Of a stretch of 64,000 bases of DNA, positions 36,772 through 47,652 are shown piece after piece. Location: assembly GCA_016802295.1 (NCBI GenBank), contig JAESIW010000154.1, positions 62,001-126,000 of the forward strand, written 5' to 3'. Under the pieces are notes generated by a model that saw only the letters and a list, made by a program, of their open reading frames with translations, did not search any database and was not told where the DNA came from. This DNA is from Brachionus rotundiformis. Its lineage: Eukaryota > Rotifera > Eurotatoria > Ploima > Brachionidae. The position numbers were made by a program, and so were the translations under genes. Position 1 is the stretch's first letter, and every line of letters begins with the position of its first letter.

Positions 36772-39700
36772 ATATTAGTTGTTTGGAAATAAATTTTTGA
36801 AATAAATATAAGTATAAATAATTTAAATAAAGATGAAATTATTTTTAAATTTTAATTTTTTAAAAAGAAAGTTTTACCTTAATTAGTTTAAACTTTTTAT
36901 TTGATCGAAAATTATTTATAATATTAGATCTTTCGATATTAAATTCTAGTATAGAACATCTTAATTATAATTTTTAAAATTTTCTATCTAAAACTATCCC
37001 AAACAATTGAAACAAAAGGCGTAAAAATGTGTATCAAATTTTAGACGGTACAAGTTTAAGTGCAAAAAACAAGTATTTTCCTTTAATTCGAAAAATAATT
37101 TAAATAAGTGTTCCTTAACCGAGAATATTTAAAATCTCAAAAAGATTAACCATTATGATACTCAAGTCATTTTAAAATATATACTTGATTTAAAAAAAGC
37201 TTTCAAAAATTCTATAAAACTTTTGAAAAAAAATTAAATAATAAAATTCAAGAATTATGCATGTGCTTAAAGGTTTGTTTATTTATTTCTTTAAAATGAG
37301 CGATTAGCTGATTTTATTGTTTTAAATATATTTATTATTCAAGAAAAAATGTTCAAAGCTTTGCCAAATTTCTTGATTCAAATCTATAAAAAATATCGAA
37401 TCTCATCTTGTATTGTGAGAAGCAAATTTAATTCAGAACTGATACGAAATAGACTGAGAATAATTATTGATTGATAGAAAATTTGATTTTCAAAGGAGTT
37501 TTTATTTTTTTAGAGAACTTTAAGGATAAAAAATTTAGAAAGTTAAAATCAAAATTTTATTTTTAATCCATCAAATTATTCATATTTATAGTTCTTTACA
37601 CAATTAAAATTATTTGTTTGCTGATTTAAATATCTGAAACTTTCTCTATGTGAATAGAATAAAATAAAATTTTAAAATACCATATTATCGGGTATATATT
37701 TTCTATTCCAGCATGATTTTTTCAAATGTTAATCAGTGTTCTAACTGAAAAATTTTCATAGAATTTTTTTAGTTCATTATTGGAAGATTTTTACTTTCAT
37801 TCTTAAAAGATTGACGAAGGCAATCATATGATTTAAAACTATAATTAGGAATAGAATTTTAGAACTGTTTCTTATTAAATTCTTTGGTGAATATTTACTA
37901 TTTAAACAATCTGGAATAAATGCTTGAAAATATGGTATTTCAAGATTTTTATTTTGTTTTATCTTTTACAAGGATATGTTTTAATCTCGTCGATTAACCA
38001 TATGTTAATAGTCAGTTGATTATTTACTAATAATTGATAATTAAAATTTTGAAAGTTAATTTTATTGATTATTTATTGACTGAGCTGATATTTTATAATG
38101 AGCATCTTAGAAAAAATGAACGGATAAGTTGAATTATAATTAAAAATAATTATTAAGACTTTTTCAATGACTAAAAAACAAATTTTTGTAATTTAAATAA
38201 AAGATTCCAAATATAAAAATCTTTGTTCGAATCGCTTGAGTTAGACTTGTAGTTTCTTACTAAATACTAATACAGATAATGATAAATATACATATATGTT
38301 TTAAGTTTCTAACTATTTATAATATGACTATAATACTAAATTACAAAACAAAAACTAAATTAATTTTAAGTATCAAAGAGTAGTAATTAATGTTTTTAAC
38401 TTGAAGAATAAATCTAATTAATATTGTATTTAGATGTAAATTTTATTTTTACAATCTAAATTTTTAATAAGATTATTAAGGAATTTAAGTTCCGATATAA
38501 TTTCTGTATGATGTTTTTATCCAGAAAGTTTTTTTAATTAATGCCTTTTTCATTCAAGTTTTCAAAATTTAGGTAATCAAGATTAAAATCTCTAAATTTT
38601 AAAACATTTTTTTTAAAACTTTTATGTTTCGGTTTAGATTATATATTTTTTGATTATTTCTTTTGACATTTACAAATAAAAAATCGAAAGTTTTTCGAAA
38701 TTTTCAAGAAATTAATCAAATTATATTATTAAAAAAAATTTTGGTTTAATTATTTTCGACAAATGTCAATATTTTTTCAGTGCGCATATATCATTTTGAT
38801 TTAAAAATATTTCTCGAGAATTACAATTAAGAGTTAGATGGTTTGTAAGAAGTATTCTATCTTTTAATTATACTAAATATAATTCTAATATTAATTTCTA
38901 TAGATTATTTAAAAAAAACGAAATGATACTTGTTTGACATAATTGCTTAACTTTAATTACTAACTATCATTTGTTGTTTTGTCGAGTTGTTGAAAAATGA
39001 TTTTTTGAGCCTATTCGATTTATTACTGATTTGTTTGCGTAAATAAATAAATGATTAAATTTTTTCTAAATTAGCCTTGATTGAAGTTTCTAAATTTGTT
39101 TTTTTTTTCTTTTAAGATTACTAGAGGGTATTGAAAAATAAAGCAATCAACTTTAAATGAGTTATTACAAAAGACAGCCAAAAATCGATTTTAATTTTCC
39201 TCTATTTATTTTTCAACTTGTTCTGTTATCAATTTGATATGGAGTTGTTCTCCTCGATCTTGTTTATATAATCGACAATAATCAAAATAAATGATGGCTT
39301 AATTCGTTATATAAAATGATTTAAATTTTCTATCAATTATTCATTTTCATCCTTCTGTTTATTTACGATCATGCAAATTGCTTTAAAGACGCAATTTTTT
39401 ATTTCATTGAGTACGAAGTTATCTATTTGCTATTAGATCAAAAGTTAGGTTTAAGCTGTTAAAGAAACAAAAACTAGTTTCATTATATTTTCTCTATATT
39501 TTAGCGCCTTTAGATTATATTTTGGGCGAGAAAACCTGCTAAAGCGTTAAAGGAAGAAATTAATTTAGGTTTAACCACTCACTAGGCTTTTTTGAAATAA
39601 ATAATTTATTTAAAAATTCTTACTGCATTGTTTAATAAAAAAAATATTTTTATCTTAAATACAAAACATTAAAAGTATTCCTAAATTTTCCTATTAAAAA

Positions 39701-39937
39701 ATTAAGGAAATACTACTTAAATATTCAATTTTTTAAAGAAATTCGATATTATCTATTTTATTGTTTAGATTTTTGTTGAAAGGATTTTTAAAAAACATTT
39801 AACCATCAGACTAAAATAAAATGATTAAATATTCAGATTAGGAATTTTTCCAATTTAATTATTGGATGTAAATCCTTAAAAATAGAATTTTAAATTTTGC
39901 TATTTTATTATTTATTTTTTTTAAGGTTAATTAAAAA
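36772..39937 (+). other. 3.2-kb gene-free AT-rich region
   Basis: I find no exon, RNA gene or repeat here that can be supported. A GTTCGAATC at 38225 looks like a tRNA B box but has no partner A box or acceptor stem. Confidence 0.45.
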
Positions 39938-42730
39938 ATGGTTAATGAATCAACTGGCTTTAAAAAAGATTTCGTTGGCTCTAGTAGATCTAAAAAAGCT
40001 GAAATTCCAGACTCGAGTCGGTTTAGCATAACAAGTTCAATAAACAACAATAGCTTATCAACAAACAGCTTATGTGACATTAATATGAACAATGAAATGG
40101 ACAGCAACGACGAGATATCAGAAGTTTTTGACTTTAATAATAATTTGACACTAAATAATGCAAAAGTTGATTTAATAAAAGAAAATAGTTTAATTTATGA
40201 TTCAAATTATCATAGTATACCAATTTTTGTTCAGAAACCAAAGAACGAAAGAAAGTACAAACGAATATCAAATCTTAAAAATTCTAAGCCAAAATCAGAA
40301 AAAGTTAAATTTGGCAATGTTAATTATTTAGATTATCCATTGAATTGTACACATTCTATTTCAATATCAAATAGACCACAATCGACTCCTTGTGCTGACT
40401 TATTTTTTGCTCCAAAACAAAATAAATTTATTCCAAATCATCGTCATTTAAGTGACTATAATATCAAAAACTTATCTGAGACAGACACTGATGATTATCT
40501 TAGCCAATTCAATCGTACACATAATCAGCGACCAAAAAGACAATTAAAAAAAGCTTTCAACCAAAGAGAAACTTCATATTATCAGACAAATCGATTATCG
40601 GAATATACTCCTTGCCAATCAGCTCTAAATGTGTGCAATACAAGCTCATTTATCAATAGCCCTATTCACTTACTTATGAACTATCAAAAATCACTTAAAG
40701 AAGAAGTGCAAGATTTACCATGCAATGAAGGGTCAATATCGGAAAATATTGAGTTTGAACCCTTGGAATTAAATTTTTCATTAAGATATTTTTTTAGTTT
40801 AGCATTATTATCTCTTTTGATTTTTACAGTTCTTAATTTTTACGAGAGTTTCTCTAACCTTTCTAAGGTTAATATAACAATGCTGATTATTAACAAACTT
40901 TCTTTTGCATTAATTGGCATATTGGTTCTAGTTTGGTTTGCTATTGAGAATACTAAACTGAGCAAAAACGCCGACAAGCACAGAAAATATTATAGTATTT
41001 TTGAATCGAAAAAATTGGAATTTAAAGAAGAGGAAACCAATCTTTTAAAAGAGTCGGACAATTCTGATTTATCCCTAAATCAACGAGATAAGTTAATTGT
41101 TCGAAGTTCTTCACAATTAAATCAAATTTCTAATTTTGAAAATTTTAACTTAAACTTAAAAAACACAAATATAAGCAAACGCAGGAATGAACTTTTAATT
41201 TACAACCCGAAGTTAAAATTCAGATTTTGTTCATTTTTTCTTGGAATTTTGATTATCAATTTGGCTGTTCTATTTTCTTTTATCTATTCTTATTTATCTC
41301 ATGCGAGTGATGGTAAAAATTGTGTGTCTCAACAAGAAATTATTGAAAGCTTCCTAAACGCTTTATGTTCACTAGGTTTAATGTTGTTTTTATACAATTT
41401 GTGTATAAATATTTTGGAAATGAGCTATAAAACGAGCAATTCGAGTAATAATGGTATTATAGTATGTCAAATAGATAGTGAGGAACAAAAAAGTCGTACA
41501 AGAAGCCTTTTCCAGAAACAGCACCATCAAACAACTAAAAAAATGGAAAAGATTGCTCTTAAAGTTTTAATTTTTATCAAAATGTCTTTTGCTCTAGTCT
41601 CAGCAATTGTATACTATTTAGACGTAATGACTATAAAAAATTCTTTCAATAAAATTTTAAACATTATGTGCATTGAGTCTCTTCGAAATGATCAGACTTT
41701 GGTTTGTCCAGCTTTTCTTGCTAAAAATAAGCTTTTCGATTGGCTTAATGAATTGGAACAAAGGAAAATTTATATTTATTTGAAAGCCAAGCAACTTGAT
41801 AATCATTACAAATTTGTAGTAAATCAAACACTAGTTGAAGAAGTTTCAAAATCATTTACTCCAATAGAAGACTTTTATCTAATGCTTATTAGTTTATCTG
41901 TATTAATCTTATTCATTAGTATTTCAACTGGTTTTGCATGTATTAAAAAGGATAAAGCGGACTTAAATCAAAATGTATCTTTCGATGAGAAGTCTTCAAA
42001 TTCATTAAAACCGAATGTTGTAAATGAGTTGAAAAAAGGATCCGTATTTATCTTACACATGACCGTTTCGACAATTTTTTATCAAGGTTTTGTCAAAACA
42101 ATATTCTTCAATGAGCTTAATAAAGTAAATTAGTTTTTAAGAAATAAATATATATTCAAATTATTTTTTAAAAGTGGTTTGTTGGATGCATAAAAGGAAC
42201 TGACCATCTAATAAGCATACTACTTTTTTATGGCTTAGCTTCATTCATTAGCATTCTGTTTATATCATCATTTATTGTTTTTTGCAATCTTCGTCGAAAG
42301 TTATTATATTTCTTAATATTCATTCAGCAAGCAACAATTTTAGTAATGCTTTTTTACTGGGATCCAGCTAAAATAAGTGATTTTAATTCACCTCACATTG
42401 ATTACGTATTTTTTGGTTGCTTTGCATTATGTGAAAATTTATGGCTTACCTTTAATTTAAGTAATTTTTTATTTTAAATTCTTTTGAGCATATTTCTAAA
42501 CTTTTTTTTTAGAAAATTTGTTAAAGAAATCAACTGATTTGGAAAAATCTCCGATAATTGTTCTAATTTATGGGCTGACTGTCTACAACTTGGGTTCTTT
42601 TTCTGGATATTCAGTCAGCTTTTTGCTATGCTTCCCTATTAAACTCTATTTGAGCATTATTTTATTAATTATTGTTAGCATTGTCTATTTGACTAGTGAA
42701 TTTTATTTTAACAAAATGCCCAAAGAATAA
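39938..42730 (+). CDS. Polytopic membrane protein, probably a divergent UNC-93-like protein
   Basis: Three exons, 39938..42124, 42175..42460 and 42513..42730 (AAA|GTAAAT ... AAAAG|TGG; TTA A|GTAATT ... TTTTAG|AA), give 896 residues. Residues 1 to about 275 are polar, Asn/Ser-rich and probably disordered. Then come about eleven or twelve hydrophobic segments, for example SLALLSLLIFTVLNF, FALIGILVLVWFAI, FFLGILIINLAVLFSFIY, ISILLFYGLASFISILF and IILLIIVSIVYLTSEF. In the C-terminal part, the order WFVGCIKGTDHLI, FYGLASFIS, YWDP, VFFGCFALCENLW resembles the second half of UNC-93/MFS-like proteins, including the acidic residue before the aromatic in the (A)LW-type helix. UNC-93 proteins modulate two-pore K+ channels or traffic receptors. 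The resemblance is from memory of the pattern and is moderate; the N-terminal half is too divergent for me to place. Confidence 0.6.
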
Positions 42731-43317
42731 ATAAATAAATTAATTTGAATAAAATTTTGGCTTTGAAATTTATTTTTTCAATTCCTGTAATTGATTATTA
42801 AAAATAAAAACCTTTTTAAAATTAATTAATTAAAAATTAGTTTTAAAAGTTCTAAAAAGTTATTGTTGACTTGAAGCCATTTAAATTCTGACAAAAATAC
42901 AATCTGTAAGATTAAAAATTAAACTGCAAAGCTGCATTTATTTTTGCTTAGAAAACATTTTTTGTATTCTTAGAATGAATTGCTTAAAAAAACTTATTTA
43001 AAGACTTATGAACTGCCAATATTTTAACTAATGTCTAATTTATATAGAAAAAAATAAAATTTAACAATTTAAGATAATTTATCTGTAATTGAGAACTAAA
43101 TTTAATAAAAAAAAAACTAAATAATGCAGGATTGTTAAATTAGTTTTAAAAATCAACAAGATGTAAAGCTAGAATTGCTAAATTGTTAAGTCAGTAAATT
43201 TCACAAACTGATTTGGTAAAAATATTGCAACAATCTATCCTGAATCCTCATTTTTTTTAATGAATACCTTACTTTTGTTTTCACAATGATAAAATACACG
43301 AGTGCAATTTTAATGGG

Positions 43318-43326
43318 TATAAAAAG
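43318..43326 (+). promoter_or_regulatory. TATA box of TCTP
   Basis: TATAAAAAG, 82-90 bp upstream of the TCTP ATG. It is the clearest TATA element in the region before this highly expressed gene. Confidence 0.5.
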
Positions 43327-43366
43327 CGAAATTTTTTACTTGTAGATAAACCAGAAAAAGCTAAAA

Positions 43367-43375
43367 CTCTTTCTT
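43367..43375 (+). promoter_or_regulatory. Candidate 5'TOP pyrimidine tract of TCTP mRNA
   Basis: CTCTTTCTT, a nine-base C-started pyrimidine run 33 bp upstream of the ATG. TCTP mRNA is a classical 5'TOP mRNA in animals, controlled by mTOR/LARP1. The tract sits about 49 bp after the TATA box, slightly far for a cap site, so the transcription start needs mapping. Confidence 0.4.
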
Positions 43376-43407
43376 AGCCTAAATCCGTTTAGATCGTATC
43401 TATCACC

Positions 43408-44249
43408 ATGCTTGTATACAAAGATATTATTAGCGGTAAATTAATTTTAAAATTTACATTGTGTTTCAAATTTTAAATTGTAGTTTTTAGGCGACGAATT
43501 GTTCAGTGATTCTTACCCAATTGAACTTAAAGAGGATTTATACTATGAAGTTGAAGGCAAAAATGTCTCGTACTCAAATGATATCGATGATGCCTTAATC
43601 GGAGGTAATAAAGCCACTGAACCAGGCGAGGAAGACGAAGGCGTTGAATCATCAGCCGTTACTGGCATTAATGTGGTTATCAATGGAAAGTTGGTTGAGA
43701 CTGGTTTTGATAAAGCCACATTCAAAGATTGGTTGAAAACTTATATGAAAAAGTAAGACTAGCTCTAAACCTTAAAAGTATGAAGTGATGAACATTAGTA
43801 AATCCATTCTATGATTTTACTCAATGAGTCAATCATTCTCTCTTCAGGACTTCGATTCTTTGGTCTATTGTTCTCACGGTTCTCGTGAGTTACAATAAAT
43901 CTGGGATGCGGTGTCTAGAAAGCTCTACAGAGTTGGTTGAAGTAATTGGGTAACAAGATCAAATTAAGTTCTGAGTCATGCTTTATGAAAAATTAAAAAC
44001 AAAAGTTATTTTTAAATTTTTAGATTGAGTGAAATTGTTGCCAAGAATAATCCAGAACGTTTGGACAAATTCAAAAGTGGCATGCAAAAATTCGCCGGAG
44101 CTGTCTTAAAGAATTTCGATGAATATAGATTCTATACTGGCGAGAAAATGGACCCTGATGGTATGGTGATCTTATCAGCATACCGTGAAGATCAAATCAC
44201 CCCATACTTTATCTTTTTCAAAGATGGTCTAGAAGAGGAAAAATTTTAG
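43408..44249 (+). CDS. TPT1: Translationally controlled tumour protein (TCTP)
   Basis: Three exons, 43408..43435, 43491..43752 and 44024..44249, joined in phase (AGC G|GTAAAT ... TTTTAG|GC GAC; AAA AA|GTAAGA ... TTTTAG|A TTG), give 171 residues, the normal size. TCTP is an abundant cytosolic protein with roles in growth, calcium and microtubule binding and stress survival. The start MLVYKDIISGDELFSDSYP and the end DGMVILSAYREDQITPYFIF are near-invariant family features. The acidic flexible loop (EPGEEDEGVESSAVTGINVV) and the helical hairpin (LSEIVAKNNPERLDKFKSGM) are also present. Exon 1 encodes only nine codons plus one base. Intron 2 (271 bp) is unusually GC-rich for this genome and holds a strong stem-loop, listed separately. 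Confidence 0.96.
43867..43896 (+). ncRNA. Strong stem-loop in TCTP intron 2, snoRNA candidate
   Basis: ATTGT-T-CTCACG, loop GTTCT, CGTGAG-TT-ACAAT: eleven base pairs around a small internal loop. An ACAATA (fits the H-box pattern ANANNA) overlaps its 3' edge, and GGGTAACAAG about 50 bp later offers an ACA box. Vertebrate TPT1 introns are known to host H/ACA snoRNA SNORA31. Against this, the hairpin lacks an obvious pseudouridylation pocket, so only the structured nature of the intron is sure. Confidence 0.35.
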
Positions 44250-44750
44250 ATTTTTTAATATTTTATTATTGTTTGCTGGTAAATTTGTTTATCTTCATAT
44301 TTATAGTCTATTTTAATAAAATTTTAAAAAATCAACTCATCAATAAAAAATGAATTTAAATTTTATTTTAAATATAATTCCATCATAATCATTTTTCTAA
44401 TCGATATTAAGGTTAATCAACAGGCTAATATCTATTTTATCAATTTGAAATTATTTCAAATAATTGAATTTTACTAACAATTTCCCTAAAATTTTAATTG
44501 AAAAATGAAAATTGTTCGGTCTATAAAAGAAGGGTTCCTGAAATATCTTCATAAAAAATCTATTTATTTTTTAAGACATTTAGAAGATGGTTTTTTAAAA
44601 AATCACTACAGTAGTAATTTAGAATAACGAAAGACTTGGGTTGAGAATTTGATATTGGTTGTATTGAAATTAATTAAATAGAAATAAAATTAAAGAAATA
44701 AGAAATTTTTCATGCTAATTAAAAAATTCGTCATTTTTAATTAGAAAAAA
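44250..44750 (+). other. TCTP 3' flank
   Basis: About 500 bp of AT-rich DNA. A run TTTTAATAAAATTTT about 60 bp after the TCTP stop can serve as its polyadenylation signal. Nothing else is apparent. Confidence 0.45.
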
Positions 44751-45037
44751 CTATGATGATTGGTCTTTTTCAATTCCTGATTCTATTTCATTATCTGTTT
44801 TATCATCGTTCTTAGATTTAATCCCAAAAATTTTATTATTTCTTCATCATTTAATTTGAATTCTCATTCTAAATCATCATCAATCGATTTATTATATAAT
44901 TTTTTCTCTTTTTTGTTCCATTATTTGAAGGTATTTTATTTAGGAAATCAGTGAGTAGACTTTTATTAAAGATTTTTATTAATTATTTCAAAGAATTCGT
45001 ACAATCGTTCTCTGTTCGAAGATTCAACTGTAGGCAT
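44751..45037 (-). pseudogene. Broken reading frame of a small acidic/basic protein
   Basis: From an ATG at 45037 the - strand reads MPTVESSNRERLYEFFEIIN and then a stop. Coding-like sequence resumes in other frames: LLTDFLNKIPSNNGTKKRKN, then SIDDDLE, a TGA, EFKLNDEEIIKFLG, then KSKNDDKTDNEIESGIEKDQ and a final TAG at 44751. At least three frame changes and one internal stop would be needed, too close together for introns. I do not recognise the parent protein. The composition (many D, E, K, S, and less AT than the flanks) suggests a decayed small nuclear-type protein gene. Sequencing indels are an alternative, although neighbouring genes read cleanly. Positions are approximate at the frame changes. 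Confidence 0.45.
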
Positions 45038-45334
45038 GACTAAATTAATTATTTATTTTATTTTTTGAAATTGTAAATTAAATATTTGAAAAATTTTTAA
45101 AAAATTTTTCCTATTCCTCATCAAATGTTTTGTGATATAATAATTTTTTTATTTAATTAATTTAATTTAAAAAAAAAGAATATTTGTTTCGATATAGTCA
45201 AGTCAAATAAGAAGTCTATAGCTAAAAATTTCAATTTGCACGTTATGCTTGTTATAAATGAAAATTCAAATAAATTCAAAACTTAAGGTGCATGCAAATT
45301 TTATTTTAAAATTGTATATTAGATAGTTTAAAAT

Positions 45335-47652
45335 ATGGGCGATTATATAGTTCATCGAGCAAGATTTTTTGATTACCAGCCAAAAGCTATTCAAAGTATG
45401 AACTATGATGAAACAATAAAGAAAATAGCAATATCACGATCTGATAGCACTATTGAAATATGGTGTACCAAGAACGAATTTCTTGAGTCTGTTATTTATC
45501 CTACCGCTGATCGGCAGGTAGAAACAGTTCTATGGTGTCGTTCGCAATTATTATCATCAGGTCTTGACGGTTTCATTGTTCTTTACGATTTGGCTCGCTT
45601 AACTGCCAAAAAATTGGTACCCTCAATCGGCGGTGCTATTTGGTGCATGAATAAAAATAAATCAGAAACGAAAATTGTTGTAGGAACTGAAGATGGATAT
45701 GTTGTAATGTACGAAGTTCAGATAGATGGCATATTGTTTGAAAAGTCCTTCAATAAATTAGACAGTAAAAAAATGCTCAAAAGTTAATAATGATTCTATT
45801 ATTTATTTTTAGCGCGTATTTTATCTATAGCATGGCACAAAGATGAGGAAATCTTAATAACTGGTGGTATTGATAATATTCGTATTTGGGATGCAAACAA
45901 TGGACAAGTTTTGCAAAGAATATCACTAGGCCGTATTGATAAAAACAAAGAAACTTTAGTATGGTGTCTGGCAATTACATCGTAATATTGGTTAAAATAA
46001 TTAAAAGAAAAATGCTTTATTGATGGTTTTAGAGATTTTCAAATAATTAGTGGTGATTCAAGAGGTAAAATTAGTATTTGGAATGGTGAACATGGCAATC
46101 TTATTAAGACCTTTCAGACTCATTCAGTTGATGTTCTATGTTTATGCATTGACGAAGTATTTCTATAAAATTATACTAAATTAAAGTCAAAAATAACTTA
46201 TATAAATTGATATTAAGACTGAAAAACATGTTTATTGTAGTGGTATAGATCCCTCCATAGTTCAACTTGATTATGTGACAACTTCTCAAGAAGACAACTT
46301 CAAAACATGGTTGAAATCAAATGTTTACTATCACCATAGTCATGATGTTCGCTCAATTTTAATTGCCGATAATCAACTAGTTTCTGCCGGAGTTGACACC
46401 AAAATTGTTTTCAAATCACTCGAAAATAACAATTTGAGCAAAAGCCGAAAATATAATTCAATGCCTCAAAAGTCGTTGATTCAAACCTGTGATGATTATG
46501 TTCTCATACAACAAGACAAACATTTGGAACTTTGGAGACTAGGTCGATCAGGTGATGATCTAAACATTGATGAAAAAAATGACGGAGATTATTTGTCAAT
46601 ATTGAGAACACCGAAAAAAATTCTTCATCTTAATTCCAAAAATGATTTGAATATTGTTTGCTCATCAATCGGAACAGTTCCATCCATGCAAAATTCCCAG
46701 ACTATCTGGGTATCATATTCAGATTTGAACGCGATACATATTTACAAGATAGAAATAAGCTCAAAACAATTACTAGAACCTAAAGTAATGGTAAACAAAA
46801 TTAAGTCTCTGCCATTAGCTTGTGGAAATAGACCAGCAGTCATGATGAATTTTTATTATTCTACATCTTCAAATCAATTAAGGCTAAACTACTTGACCAA
46901 TAAATCCTGTCTCCAAAGCTTATATCTACTAAATGATGAGCAGGGTTTTGCGCTCGATTCTACAATTCAATGCATTCCTCAGGATTTGCTGCTGACCGAT
47001 AATCGAGTTTATCTAATGAGCTTTAAAGAAGACTTTGTAGTGACAGCCGATACGGATATGAACATAGTGATTTGGTCCTTGAAGACTCAGAGTCAATTTT
47101 GTACCTTACCAAAATATGATAGATTAGCAACCTGCCTAAAATTTCATCCTAATAAAAATCTCTTGCTCGTGTGCTACGCCAACAGGATGATGGTTGAGTT
47201 TGATTATGAACTGAACGAATACTCAGATTGGAGTCGAGAGACAAGCAAACAATGGCCTAAACAATGGCTGAAATCGAAAAACAAAATATTAAACTGTTTT
47301 TATGATAGTCGAGATGAAGATAAAATAATACTTCATGATGAACAGTATTTGACAATAATTAATAAAAAAGAAAAAATGCCCGAATTTAACAAAAGAATTT
47401 TTCAGCCAAAATATTCGATAAATAATAAAAATGAAAATGGCCATAGTGAAAAACATGCAATTCATGTTTGTAATAAATATAGGGTATTTTAATTTTTTTC
47501 TTCAAAAATTAATATTTTAAAATTTTTTTGTCAAGTATATTGTTCATTTGAGTGAGCCGATACAAGGACAATTATTAATTGTTGAAGTAACACCTTTGAG
47601 TGTTTCAGAAAGACTACCGCCATCCTTAAAACAGAAAAAATTCGGAACATAG
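45335..47652 (+). CDS. UTP4: U3 snoRNA-associated protein 4 (UTP4/cirhin), WD-repeat
   Basis: Five exons, 45335..45764, 45813..45981, 46033..46156, 46218..47483 and 47536..47652, give 701 residues with all phases matching; introns are 48-61 bp. UTP4 belongs to the tUTP/UTP-A subcomplex of the small-subunit processome, which couples rDNA transcription to 18S pre-rRNA processing in the nucleolus. The N-terminus (MGDYIVHRARFFDYQPKAIQ) and the C-terminus (LPPSLKQKKFGT) match the family ends. Between them lie tandem WD repeats, for example ILSIAWHKDEEILITGGIDN, IISGDSRGKISIWNG, HSHDVRSILIADNQLVSAGV and HLELWRLGRSGDD. TDWSRE-type sequence (YSDWSRETSKQW) and LILLHD-type sequence (DKIILHDEQYL) are also conserved. 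The unspliced frames end early at each intron, so automated calls would cut this gene in two. Confidence 0.95.

Larger units (their letters stand above)
42731..43407 (+). other. Intergenic region with the TCTP promoter
   Basis: About 680 bp. It is AT-rich until about 43240; the last 150 bp hold the TATA box and pyrimidine tract listed separately. Confidence 0.5.

Noticed and set aside
38225..38233. GTTCGAATC, like a tRNA B box
   Set aside because: No A box at the right distance, no acceptor stem and no cloverleaf around it.
43783..43974. C/D-box snoRNA reading of TCTP intron 2 (GTGATGA ... CTGA)
   Set aside because: The two boxes lie about 190 bp apart, too far for a normal C/D snoRNA, and no terminal stem joins them.
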